A DNA stretch of 64,000 bases from positions 7,511,276 to 7,575,275 of the forward strand of contig NC_044008.1 in assembly GCF_900496995.4 (NCBI RefSeq). The letters run 5' to 3'. The stretch comes from Aquila chrysaetos chrysaetos (taxonomy: Eukaryota > Chordata > Aves > Accipitriformes > Accipitridae). Position 1 is the first letter of the stretch. Each line of letters begins with the position of its first letter. The notes under the pieces were generated by a model. The model did not search any database. It was not told where the DNA came from and was given only the letters and a program-made list of their open reading frames with translations. The translations under genes were made by a program, and so were the position numbers. Shown piece by piece: positions 1 to 12,300 of the stretch.

Positions 1-2799
1 CTGCACAAAGGTCTTGGCCAGTCTAGGGCATTTCAAATGGCATAAGGATCCTATGGTTAGGTAACCAGATCCTGCTTTAGGTGTCTACATTGTAAGTATT
101 AATGTAAGAGCGAGGCGGTCCAAGAAATCCTTTATCCAACAAGCCCTGACTCCTGCAGCATCCCACCATCCCACCTGAGAAGCCTGTAGCTGAAAGCCTA
201 AGCATCAGCCCAGCTAAGCAAACCCATGTCTAGAACAAATCACATCAATTTTTCTTAACTGCATGTCCTTGAAAAGTTTAAGTTTACTGTATTGCTAGGC
301 CTTCACATTAAATATGGCATGACACACTGTTCCATTCAAGAGGTCGACTAGGCCTTGAGACTACTGCAACTATTGATCCTTTAATTTAGAAAGATGATGC
401 TCAGGCTTCTTAGATGTGGTTGGATCTTCTGTTTCCAAGTTCAGCTCTCTGCAGAAATGGGGCCATGTAAGGAATGACAAATTTTAATAATGTTTTGAGG
501 CAATATAAACCAATATGGTGTTTTAGTTCCTGACAAGAGCAAATCTTCCCAGGACCCTTGGTATCCTTCAGGCACCATGCTTGCTTCATGGTGGCAAGAG
601 ACAACCCTATCTCCTGCCTTTTTCCTTTTCCAGAAATGGAGAGTTTTCCACAAAAGCACGTCTCCTCTGTCTGGAATGGGGCAATCCTCTATTCAAACCA
701 CCGAACAGAAGCAACACTGTGGTTGGTTTGGCTGGTTCTTCTGCATGGCATCTTTAGTTTCCTCCAGCCCAAAAGAGACCAAAGTGCCTCACACCAACTT
801 TTTCCATCACAACCACAGATTACACACTTCTCAAATCACAGGCACAAACTCGGGAGGGGAGAAAGTGGACTATACTCCTTAACACATGGTTCCTTTTCCT
901 TTAAAGTCAGAGGGATTTTCAGTGTAAATGGGACGAGGTAGAAGTACTTAGTGTACTTCCTCTAAGTAGGTAATACAAAGCACAGTATATTTAGCTATTC
1001 AACGGATTGCTTCACTTGAATATAGTTTGATTTCCATTTCAAACTTTTAAAATCAAACCAGCACATATCTCACACTTCTTTTATAGCCCCAACTTGTATT
1101 CTCCACTTTTTCCTCCGAAGACCGCTATTTTGCACCAAGTCAGGGCTTCTGATATTGAAGCATCTATCAAAAGGACTCCTGTACCCCACTCTGCTCTTGG
1201 CTGCAGCACTTTAAAGCCTTGTATGCAATGAAACTCAGTCTTTCCTCACATTTTGGTAGCAATGCTGAAGTAGACAAGCTCCCTAATTCCTTTCAACTAC
1301 TACTTAAAAAAATCCAACCAAGAAACCAATCCCAAACCAGAATATTCATACATAAAATGCATGGAAAAAATACGTTCAGAGTCCCATCTAGAGTGTATAC
1401 TTGGCGACCAAATAGAAAAAGCCCTAAAATCAATGTTGAAGTAATTCAAAGAGCCCCATGTAAAAGGTCGTCTTACATGATGGTTCCAACAGTGTTGCCT
1501 GGATTAGAAAGCTTATTCCAGTTGTTACTGCAAGCTTTGGAGTCTAAGGCTTTCTATGGTCAGAGACATTGTTCCCTTTTGATAGAGTATTGATAACATA
1601 TGTGTCCTCTTTTTTTTTTTTTTCTTTTCCTAACACCATTTTGAGAAATGCTTTTAGTTTCATTTACACATTTTGCACCATTTCCTAAATCAGCCTGTAA
1701 CTGACCACAAGCATTTAAAAAAAGGGGGCCAGGGGTTTTGGAATTTCAAAACACAAGGAATTACTTTAAAGCAATTTAGAAGATTGGATTTAAATCCACA
1801 AAATAAAACTCAATGTCTTACATGCATTCAGCAAATCTTATCCAAAAGGCTTTATAAGCTAGAAGATAAAGACTCCAAAATGCATCATAAGCTCCAGCCA
1901 AATTCAAGCCACCTGCTCCACACAGCAATAGATATGGAAGGAGGACCTCAGGCAGGCTGCAGTGGTTGTTTCAAGCGCTGGACTTTTCCAGAATCCACTG
2001 AATCTAAGCCCAGAACTGCTATATCCAGGTAAAGTAGACAGTGAGACACAGCTATAGTCATGGTCAAGGTGTTGTAGCGTAAATGGTCCAGGATCACATC
2101 AGTCCCTTTTAGATGCTAATAAGTTCATACGGGGCTAAGGCCAGATCACAATGTGAGCTCTAATGAGATCTGTTTCTGCAACATTAATATATTGTCTTCA
2201 CCCAAGAGGCAAGCAGAATCTGAAACCAGTTTTTTGCAGGGCTACCCTCACCACTGGGTGCAACACAGGAGCTCTTTCAACTCATATATTGCACTGGGCA
2301 TGGATTTCCAAATCACTGTGCTGCTCTAGAGAAGTCAGGAATACCAAATGCAGCTGACACTGCAATCACAACTCGGGTCACGGGACAAACCAGTCCCAAT
2401 ATTTGGACTGACCCCCCCACTACGTTTTATGTGCCACAAGATGCACATTCATTAACCTGTCACTTCAGTATCAGTTTATGCCTGGAGAAAGCATCAGCGC
2501 TGCAAAGCAGAGGACACGACGCTGGTATCACATAGCTCTGTTTTCTCAAATGTTTCTGTAAGCAGTATTTCTGTTGGCAATTCTCATATTTAAAAGGCAA
2601 TTCTCATAATTAAATAAAATTAAGTGTGATTCAGCTGCCCACCCTGTGACACCTGAAATGCCCCTGTGGGCTCCAGCTGCCATTGGAGAACGTGATGTTT
2701 CAGTGACGACCAGCAGGTTTCTTGCTGTTTCTGGTCTTGTGCCCTATCTCTCAGATCCCCTCTGGCATCTCAAATGGCAACAGGCAGTTGAACTGCTCC
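1..2799 (-). other. CCDC3: CCDC3 distal intron, left part
   Basis: I see no exon here. The short open frames on both strands have no family resemblance, no good splice sites around them and no codon bias. A poly-T run lies near 1610-1625, and a 13-base direct repeat (GGCAATTCTCATA) occurs at 2576-2588 and 2596-2608. It is assigned to the CCDC3 intron only because the third coding exon, which should encode the C-terminal coiled coil, was not found anywhere to the left of exon 2. Confidence 0.6.
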
Positions 2800-3095
2800 T
2801 ATAAAGGTCAGTATCTCAGTCTGACTGCTGGAGTCCAGGAGACTCCTGGAATGCATTGAGGATAACTTCTTCGGCCAGGTAATAGACAGCCTTACCAGAG
2901 GGGATGCAATATTGGATCCGTTGGTCACCAATGCAAGTGAGCTAATTGGTGACGTCAAGATTGGAGGCAGCCTGGGCTGCAGTGATCACGCACTGGTGGA
3001 TTTCGCAGTCCTGAGGGATATGGGTCAGGTGAAGAGTAAAGTCAGGACCCTGATTTTAGGAAAGCAAAATTCCAGCTCTTCAAGGACTTTAGTCA
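2800..3095 (+). mobile_element. CR1 LINE, 5' piece of a split copy (endonuclease end)
   Basis: The plus strand encodes the end of the CR1 endonuclease domain: a run reading DNFFGQVIDSL, then LVTNASELIGDVKIGG, GCSDHALVDF and MGQVKSKVRTL. These are typical of the CR1 ORF2 endonuclease C-terminus. The reading breaks off at 3090-3095, where a minus-strand CR1 begins, and resumes at 4256 in the same orientation. The two parts are therefore one older insertion split by a younger one. The left boundary is approximate because the sequence fades into unique DNA around 2790-2810. The copy is 5'-truncated and lacks ORF1. Confidence 0.85.
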
Positions 3096-4255
3096 TAGAA
3101 TCATAGAATCATACAGCCATTTAGGTTGGAAAAGACTTTTAAGGTCATTGAGTCCAACTGTTAACCTAACACTGCTAAGTCCATCCCCAAACCATGTCCC
3201 TAAGCACCTCCAGTCAACTGGGACCTCCCCAGTTAGCCGGGACTGCTGGTAAATGATGGAAAGTGGCTTGGTGAGCACTTCTGCCAGCTTCCTCAGTACC
3301 CTTGGGTGGATCCCATCCGGCCCCATAGACTTATGTGTGTCTAAGTGGTGTAGCAGGTCACTAACCATTTCTCCTTGGATTATGGGGGCTTCATTCTGCT
3401 CCCCATCCCTGTCTTCCAGCTCAGGGGACTGGGTACCCACACAACAACTGGTCTTACTATTAAAGACTGAAGCAAAGAAGGCATTAAGTACCTCAGCCTT
3501 TTCCTCATCCTTTGTCACTATGTTTCCCCCATGCATGCAATAAAACATTGAGATTCTCCTTAGCCCTCCTTTTGTTGCTGATGTATTTATAGAAACATTT
3601 TTTACTGTCTTTTATGTCAGTAGCAAGATTAAGTTCTAGTTTGCCTTTGGCCCTTCTAATTTTCTCCCTGCATTACCTCACGACATTCTTGTAGCCCTCC
3701 GGAGTTGCCTGTCCGTTCTTCCAAAGGTCATAAACTCTCCTTTTTTTCCTGAGTTCCAGCCAAAGCTCTCTGTTCAGCCAGGCCGGTCTTCTTCCCCACC
3801 AGCTCATCTTTTGGCACATGGAGACAGTCTGCTCCTGCACCTTTAAGATTTCCTTCTTGAAGAATGTCCAGCCTTCCTGGACCCCTTTGCCCTTCAAGAC
3901 TGACTCCCAAGGAACTCTGTCAACCAATCTCCTAAACAGGCCAAAGTTTGCCCTCTGGCAGTCTAAGGTAGCAGTTCTACTGATCCCCCCTCCTTACTTC
4001 TCCACGAATCAAAACCACTCTCATTTTGTGATCTCTATGCCCAAGACAGCCTCCAACCATCACATCACCCACAAGTCCTTCTCTGTTCCTGAACAACAGG
4101 TCCAGTGGGGTGCCTTCCCCTGTTGGCTCACTCACCAGCTGGGTTAGGAAGTTATCTTCCACACAGTCCAGGAACATCTTGGACTGTTTCCTCTCCACTG
4201 TATTGTATTTCCAGCAGGCATCTGGTAAGTTGAAGTCCCCAATGAGAACGAGGGC
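3096..4255 (-). mobile_element. CR1 LINE inserted inside another CR1, minus strand
   Basis: Read on the minus strand, this starts in the CR1 endonuclease (a GDFNLPDACW-like block near 4210-4240, then FLDCVEDNFLTQLV and GTPLDLLF at about 4190-4050). It passes through the endonuclease-RT linker (WLNRELWLELRKKR near 3760) to part of the reverse transcriptase (AFFASVF, HKSMGPDGIHPRVL, about 3480-3300). It ends with the 3' tail made of ATTCTATG-type repeats at 3096-3120. Most of the RT is missing: the sequence jumps from just after the PDGIHP block straight to the 3' UTR near 3235. Both ends are flanked by TAGTCA (3090-3095 and 4256-4261), a possible target-site duplication. It cannot encode an active enzyme. 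Confidence 0.85.
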
Positions 4256-6370
4256 TAGTCAATAGGACCCCCTGGGAAACTGTCCTGAGGGACAAGGGAG
4301 CAGAACAGACCTGGCAGATCTTTAAGGACTCTTTCCATAGAGCACAAGAGCTCTCAATCCCCAGGTGTAAGAAATCAGGAAAGGAAGGCAAGAGACTGGC
4401 ATGGCTGAGTTGAGACCTGCTGGTCAAACTAAAGGGCAAGAAGGAAATGCACAGGTGGTGGAAGGACGGACAGGTATCCTGGGAATAGTATAGCGATGAT
4501 GCCCGGTTGTGTAGGGATGGGGTCAGGAAGGCCAAGGCACTGCTGGAGATGAACTTGGCAAGGGATACAAAGAATAAGAAGAAGGGTTTCTACAGATATC
4601 TCAGCGAGAAAAGGAAGGTCAAAGAAAGCATACCCCCCGCCCCGATGAACAAGACTGGCAAACTGGTAACAACAGATAAGGAGAACATTAAGGTAGTCAA
4701 CAACTTTTTTGCCTCAGTCTTCACTGGCAATCTCTCTTCCCACACCTCTCAAGTGGACAGACCACAAGACAGGGACTGGAGGAGCAAAGTCCCTCCCACT
4801 GTAAGAGAAGATCAGGTTCACGTCCACCTGAGGAACCTGAACATACATAAGTCTATGGGATCTGACGAGATGCACACCAGAGTCCTGAGGGATTGGCTGA
4901 TGTAGTTGCCAAGCCACTCCCCATGATATTTGAATCATCCTGGCAGTCAGGTGAAGTCCCTGGTGGCTGGAAAAAGGGAAACATTGCACCCATTTTTAAG
5001 AAGGGTAGAAAGGAGGACGCTGGGAACTACTGACTTGTCAGCCTCATCTCTGTGCCTGGGAAGATCATGGAACAGATCCTCCTAGAAGCTATGCTAAGAC
5101 ACATAGAGGACAGGGAGGTGATTTGAGACAGCCAGCATGGCTTCACCAGGGGCAAGTCCTGCCTGACCAACCTAGTGGCCTTCTGTGATGGAGCGACTAC
5201 ATCAGTGGACAAGGGAAGAGCTATGGATGTTGTCTGTCTGGACTTCTGTAAGGCCCTTGACACAGTTTCCCACAACATCCTTCTCTCTAAATTGGAGAGA
5301 TAGGGATTTGATGAGTGGACTGTTTGGTGGATGAGGAAATGGTTGGATGGTCACAGCCAGAGGGTAGTGGTCAATGGCTCAATGTCCAGATGGAGATGTG
5401 GTGTTCCTCAGGGGTCCGTATTGGCATCAGTACTGTTTAATATCTTCATCAATGACATAGTGGGATTGAGTGCACCCTCAGCAAGTTTGCAGACCACACT
5501 AAGCTGAGTGGTGCAGTTGACACGGCTGAGGGATGGGATGCCATTCAGAAGGACCTGGACAAGCTCGAGAAGCGGGCCCATATGAACTTCATGAGGTTCA
5601 ACAAGGCCAAGTGCAGGGTCCTGCACCTGGGTTGGGGCAACCCTAAGTATCCATACGGGCTGGGGGATGAAGGGATTGAGAGCAGCCCTGAGGAGAAGGA
5701 CTTCGGCATACAGGTGGATGAAAAGCTGGACATGAGCCAGTAACGTGTGCTAGCAGCCCAGAAGGCCAACAATATCCTTGGCTGCATCAAAAGAAGCGTG
5801 ACCAGCAGGTCAAGGGAGGGGATTCTGCTCCTCTACTCCACTCTCATGAGACCCCACCTGCAGTACTGCGTCCAGCTCTGGGGTCCTCAGTATGAGGAAG
5901 ACATGGACCTGCTGGAGTGGGTCCAGAGGAGGCCACAAAAATGATTAGAGGACTGGAGCACCTCTGCTATGAGGACAGGCTGAGAGTGTTGGGGTTGTTC
6001 AGCCTGGAGAAGAGAAAGCTCTGAGGACACCTTATAGCAGCCTTCCAGTACCTAAAGGGGGACTACAAGAAAGCTGGAGAGGGACTTTTTACAAGGGCAT
6101 GTAGTGATAGGACAAGGGGTAACAGCTTTAAACTGAAAAGGGGTAGATTTAGACTAGATAGAAGGAAGACATTTCTTACAATGAGGGTGGTGAGGCACTG
6201 GAACAGGTTGCCCAGAGAGGTGGTAGATGCCCCATCCCTGGAAACATTCAAGGTCAGGTTGGATGGGGCTCTGAGCAACCTGATCTAGTTGAAGATGTCC
6301 CTGCTCATTGCAGGGGGGTTGGACTAGATGGCCTTTAAAGGTCCCTTCCAACCCAAACCATTCTATGACT
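4256..6370 (+). mobile_element. CR1 LINE, 3' piece of the split copy (RT and 3' UTR)
   Basis: This continues the copy begun at 2800. The plus strand reads through the linker (PWETVLRDKGAEQ near 4270), the block CRDGVRKAKALLEMNLARD and the RT fingers (FYRYLSEKRKVKE, NNFFASVFTG, about 4580-4730). RT motif A follows near 5222-5280 ([18 protein letters not shown]). The region that should hold the catalytic FADD box reads F-A-D-H at 5486-5497, so the second aspartate is lost. Stop codons and frameshifts break the frame several times, for example the stop after DWLM at 4903. The typical CR1 3' UTR (HWNRLPRE-type codons and the purine block) runs from about 5980 to 6370 and ends in TTCTATGA. It is an inactive LINE copy. 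Confidence 0.9.
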
Positions 6371-9300
6371 CCCTCCCAGGGGGTGGAACTGCCAGTGACA
6401 CCCAGTCGGCCTCACCTCTGAACTGTCTGGGCTTGAGGGTGGAAAAAATAAAGAACTTAATTTTTGTACTTTTAGTGGTTTCCCTTATTAGAAAAAGGCA
6501 TGTTACACTAACCGAACGCACATTTCTAAGTTGTTGAATAGGACAATACCACATTTGAACATCTGCTTGGTGCTGGTGACCTCCTAGGGTAGGCAGAGAT
6601 GAACCTCACCCTGAAAACACAAGACAAGTCTGCAACAACCTCTATTCTGCTCTTGGAGTCCCAAATTGCTCTGAATCCTCATTTAGCTAGATTGAGAACC
6701 TGCCTCCCCTCTCTCCGTCCATTGTCTGCCTGTACTGCTGCCCATAAGGACTGCCTGCATCTTTCCAAGATATAAAAAAAAAAAAGGAAAGAAAAGAAAA
6801 TTTCCTAGGATCTGTAAAGGAAGGGACAAGATACTGCCCCTGATAAATACTGAGAGCAAACATCAACACTGGAATAGCCACATTCCCAGCTCGGTAGTTG
6901 TGGGGTTGAGACTGACCCTGGACACTGCCAATGTGTATGTTAATGTTTAAAGACATATGTGGGCTTAGGAGCAGGTTAGAGTACACAATTAGCCCTGGGC
7001 TAGCCTGAGATCTCTCCATTTCGAAACATAGGAAATGCTGTAAATACCACAGCAAATGCAATTACCGGAGCGTGATAAACACCACTTCGTTAGCAGGGAC
7101 CACAGGAGGCTTCTCCCATTTCAGACATTTCTGACAATGAGCAGGAACCAGAGGTCGATCCTGAAGTCCAGACACAGGACAGGCAAGCAAATGCCTCAGG
7201 GTTGCCTCCAGTCTGGGATTTTGGGTTTAGCCCTTCTCTGTCCTGATGCTGTGATGGAAGGAGCTCACTCCTTCACATCCTCAGCATCTGTAATGTGTTT
7301 CTGGAGCAATGACTGTCCATAAGGAGTGGGATGCGTCCCAGCAGCTCCAGATTGCCACTGACTTGGAAGCACCAGGACATTTCCCACCGGTATTTCAGCT
7401 GCTTCTAGATATGGGTTAAGTATAGGAGGGTTCTGTCACTGGATGTGGTTTTGAACCATTTTTATTGCAGCAGGAAAGATTTGAGCATAAAATATTATTT
7501 CCAGGATACATTTAATCTACAGTTCCGCACCTTTGGGAAAAGAACCAAGAATCACATTTGTTCCGCTGCCTTTTGAAATCAAGACTTACGAAAATACAGG
7601 CTCAATTAGGATTTCAAGGGACAGATCGTGAAGTGTTCACTGAACTCAGACAAAACGTGCCTGAGCCTAAAACATGTAAAAGGGCAGAAACCCAGTCACC
7701 GATGGTAGTAACAACCCTTCCCTGGGGTCTTCTTAAAACTGTTCGTTTCCAATCCACAGGCTTTTCCCAACATCAGCATTCATGTCCAGCATGGCTGTAG
7801 CTGTCTGAAGGGCCCAAGGACCTTGCAAGTGCTTTTTAGAAAAATTCACCTCCAGGTTGTCTTTTTGAATCCATATGTTGGAGGTGGGCTTTGGATGCTA
7901 TCTGGTACCTGCTGGAGCTGCTCAGCCCCAGCGTGGGAGATCTAAACCCTCTCCAGAGGGAGCAAGTCACTACTGTCACGACAGCCATCCAGTTTGAGGA
8001 ATAAGAAGTGGACAAGGACAGAGCACTCCGAAACCCTGTACAGTCACTCCCAGAGCTATGTCATGACCCGTGCGATGGATCTTCCTCCAGAGGCAGGCAG
8101 CAAAAGGAGAATGTCTTCTGACTGCAAGAACCACCACAATTTCCCAGCTTGACCCGAGCCTTGTAAATGATGGAGATTTCACTACATCAGTTGGATACAT
8201 AATTTGGTGGATTATTTCCTCATTTCCTATTTCTATGGGTTTTGAAAATTTTCTCTCATTTACATCTGTTATTTTTTCTTTGTCTCTACCTACAGATAAC
8301 TCCCCAACAGAGGTACTTAAAGACCAAGAATAAGGTGCCTGTTTTCTTCCCACAGATAAGCCACACACACAGAGATTCTCACTTTAAGGCATCTTGTATA
8401 GACCATGAATAAAATCTCTCCCACCCATCTGAGACCTCAGAGCTCTTTTAAAGCATGGGCTGGCATCTGGCAGAGGTCCCCCATGGCCGCTGTGGCTATG
8501 CCCCTTCCTCATTATCACTCCTCGTCCACATCCCAAGATGATGCTTTTAAGGTGGAAAAGAGCTTTCCTGTTCTGCAACAAAATGGAGGATTTTGAGTGG
8601 ATGTGGCTGCTATGTTCACGCTTCAAAGGCTCCGAAACAGGACTTCTTTCCCCATGTAATGGAAATGGGGACTTACAGAATCTGAATTTGTATTGCTGTC
8701 CTCAGCCAATGTCAGTACAAGCTGTTCCTCCACTTTGACTTTCCTTCCTTTCTCTCCCTGACTACCATCCAGTTTTAGGCAACTAACTGAATTTTTTCCA
8801 CAATAAAAAATATAATCAAAAACATCCAGAAGTACATAATTGTGTTCAGACCCTGTCTAAAGGCTCTGGAAAGACAAAAAGCAAGCCAAACAAATGAATG
8901 TTCTCTGAAATGGGTGTACAGTGAAGACAAATGGAGGTGATAAACTCACTGCATTTTGAGGCAATGGAAAGGACACGTGTCACCATCAACCTGAAGAAGG
9001 GAGCCAGACTTCATACCACCAACATGCTTCGGTTTGAACAAACAACAAAACTCCAGTTGCTCATGTGTCACCCGTCTGAACATATCTCCTTACTCAAAGT
9101 ACGGCACTGCCAGTGCAATAAGGCTGGAAGTCACGGAGGGGGAAGGGGAAGGGCACATGATTTACACAAATAAGTTTACAGGCAGAAAAAGTGTTCAGAC
9201 AGTTGTTTCTAATCCCAGTGGGGATAAATCCTGGGTCAAAGAGAATTGTCTCCACTGGACTGGGCTACAGAGCCTAACACATCTGCCTCGCTTTTACCAT

Positions 9301-12300
9301 CTGCAGAATGGGAATAGTTCTGCTACTCTGCATGGTGGTAAAGATGAGTCATTTTGAGGATGACAGCATGTAGGTACTAGCTTGCATTTTTGTCCCACGT
9401 CTCGTCTCAATACAAAAACTGCATTGACATTCCCCCTTGCAGTAGCTAGTACTCCTGCTGGTTGCCCACTGATCTAGGAAATGCAAAAATACTGCAGAAT
9501 AAGTCCATTAAGTGCTTTCAGATCTCAGGAAATATTTTTTTGCTTGCTTTCTCTTAACTTTTTTGGGCAGAAATTCAGACCTGGCTTTCTAGCCATATTA
9601 TTTCCTTTTCGCATTATACAGTGTCATGGAAACTTGCTTCTCCCTCAGTATATTTTTCCCTACCGTCACTCATTTTACAGATAACTGGACTAACAGTTGT
9701 AGCAGCGTTCTTCCAAAAAAAACCCACAAACTGTGGCAGCAAAAGGAGGTAGTCACTCACTCAGCTGCCAGAAGCACCTGCAACAATTTGAGCAGCAACC
9801 AGCTGCAACTGGTCACACCAAAACCTCATACTCCCAGTCCCCCAAAACTGGCCGCTCTGGTTTGTCACCTCCCATTAGCTGCTGCAAGGGGCTGTGTGCT
9901 TCCAGGGCTGGGGACGAAGCCAAGCCTGGCACTGCGTGGCCGCTCCTGGCCGAGCGCAACGGGGCAAAGACACTTCTCCGGGGGAATTTGGAAAGGCACT
10001 TGGCTGGTGGAGGCAGGACGGGCTTTAAAAGGCTCCATCTGCAGCTTCCATTACGGTTTCGAACTACCGCTGCCTTGGAGCCAACGTGGCTTGCCGTTTG
10101 TGAAAATAAACATCAAAATGCACAGGCTGGGAGAAAATATGTCCCAAATTGAAAGACCTCATCTTCCTTCAAGCCACAATGGCTGATCCAGTTACAGGCA
10201 GCATTACAGGTGTCCTGTCTGCCAGCTGCCAGCTGGATTTTGGTGACTGTTGATTTTAATAAATGTTTTGCTCCATCTTTTTCTGTATCTATCTCACAGG
10301 TGGGTCAGGAGAGAGAAGGAAGTGGGAAGAAAAGACTTTTCCCTGGATTCAAGGTCGACTAGGGCCAGCAACTAAACCAAAGACCGGATCCACAGTACCT
10401 GTAGGAGCAGCATGTGCATCAAGGACAGATCCTGGCCCAGGACTGCTGGTCCACGTGAATCATCCTTCCCAACTGCTGACTGACACAAAGCATGGATTTG
10501 CACACACACAAACACCTAACACTTCTACAGACTTGCAGATTTACAGAGGAGCTTGGTGGCTGCCATAATTGGACTGAACAACACAAAATTTGGGGACCTC
10601 CCTCATGCATTTTGGCTGCTCTTGGTCCAGAAAACTTGTCTGAGACACACTCTGAATGTATTTCCAAAAAAGCTGGCCCAAACCAAGGTCTAAGAGAATC
10701 CAAGCAGGTGAAGAGCCAGGTGCACCCACCTCAGATGTTTGCTTCCCCCTCCTGTTCCCAACCCAATCAAAAGCACTGAAAGAGTCCCAGTGGGTTACTG
10801 CAAGTGGGGTGCCAGGAGTCATATCTGAGCATCTTCCAGTAGCTCTCAGGCTAAGTCTGTCCCTCCCCTCTCTAAGGTTGAAAAATCATGGCACAAGTAT
10901 GAATAAGAAGCATGACTGGATCAAAAAACACCCATGATCTGCTTCTTTGGATTGCCCACTTTATTTTGCCTCAGATTAGTAAGATAATACATCCACTTTA
11001 CAAGAACACCAGCCTCAACCCTTCTCCTTGGAGGCCAGGTCCCAGATACCCGGGCGAGCACATTGAGTACAGGCATCTGTGTCGAGGAAGGTGATTTGGC
11101 CGTGGACACAAGCACTTTCAAGCACATGTTGCCTTGCACCACTTCATTTCCCAGCTCCAGTAATTGTCCAGGTCCCCCCCAGCTGCCTCCCCTTGCCAGC
11201 CAGTGCTTTCACCCTTCTCGGCCTATGTGCGGTGGGATGTCCTCTCTCACCTGGGGAGGCCGCGAACAGGAGGGCAGGGCAAAAAAGCAGAGGAATCACC
11301 AAATCGCTCACACACAGAGAAGGAGACAAGGGACCAAAGTCAGCCTCCTCATGTCTTCTTGTTGCTACTTTTCCCATGACAGTGTCATCTCCAGAGCGTA
11401 TGGACCAGAGGTCCACCTCTCATTACAGTTCTGCAATTCCCAGCCCACCTTCACATGCGGATGCTCAAGGGGTAGCTTCAAACTTTCCACTGCCCTCCCC
11501 AGAGGGAGGTAGCTCCCACCTCGGCCACTTCTGTGCCAACACAGAGAGAATGTGACCAGCCCATTGAAAGTCCCGTCTCTCCTACCTACCCTGAGACAAC
11601 AGCAGCAGCATCCTACCTGTGCTGCACACTATGGAGTTAGCCCCAAAGCTGCATCCTTCCAACACGACTGGGAAACACATTGCCTTGGCCCTTGGCTAAG
11701 AGTCAGTGGTTAAGCGCTTTCAAAAAAATCTTTGTCCAGGTAAGCAAGCACTGTGGCAGGATTTGTGCCCGGCAGCACCACCACAGGTCTTTCAACCGCC
11801 TCTGGGCTGGAAACCCCAAGGGCACAGCACCCCTCCAGGCAGCCGTGGATCTGAAACACAGGAGGGACAACGGGCTCCCTTCAGCCCCATCTTTGTGCCT
11901 GTCAATGTGCAGAGCTCAGGCCACAACCGCCAGCCACCTCTGTGGCCACCAGCAGTTCCCCAGCCCTGTGGCGGTGGAAGAAGCCAGATGGAGAGCCAAA
12001 AAGGTGTCCTGGGGCCAGTTTCAGATGCCTGCTCGCTACCAAGTTCGTGTACAGCAGCAGATAGCCTCATGCCATGAAATCCAGAATGATTTAGTGCATT
12101 TGGCAGAACTTCTTTAAAGTATGGCTCTGGATAATGAAAAGCAGCCTGGAGCCATGTGGGTCTTCATTCATTGCCAGTTCCTGGAAGGATTGCTGTTTTG
12201 CCCTTCAAGGAGGCAGCCGTGTACATAAACACACATACCCATGGCTGTCTAGGCATTTCCTTGCTCAGCAGGCTGGAAACCAGATATTTTTAAGGATATC

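Noticed and set aside
9626..10186. 186-codon plus-strand frame
   Set aside because: It has no family resemblance and no splice sites in support, overlaps another open frame of 139 codons and lies in the CCDC3 intron on the opposite strand.
11063..12117. Cluster of plus and minus frames of 90-158 codons
   Set aside because: They overlap in several frames at once in a GC-rich intronic stretch, with no codon bias or domain.
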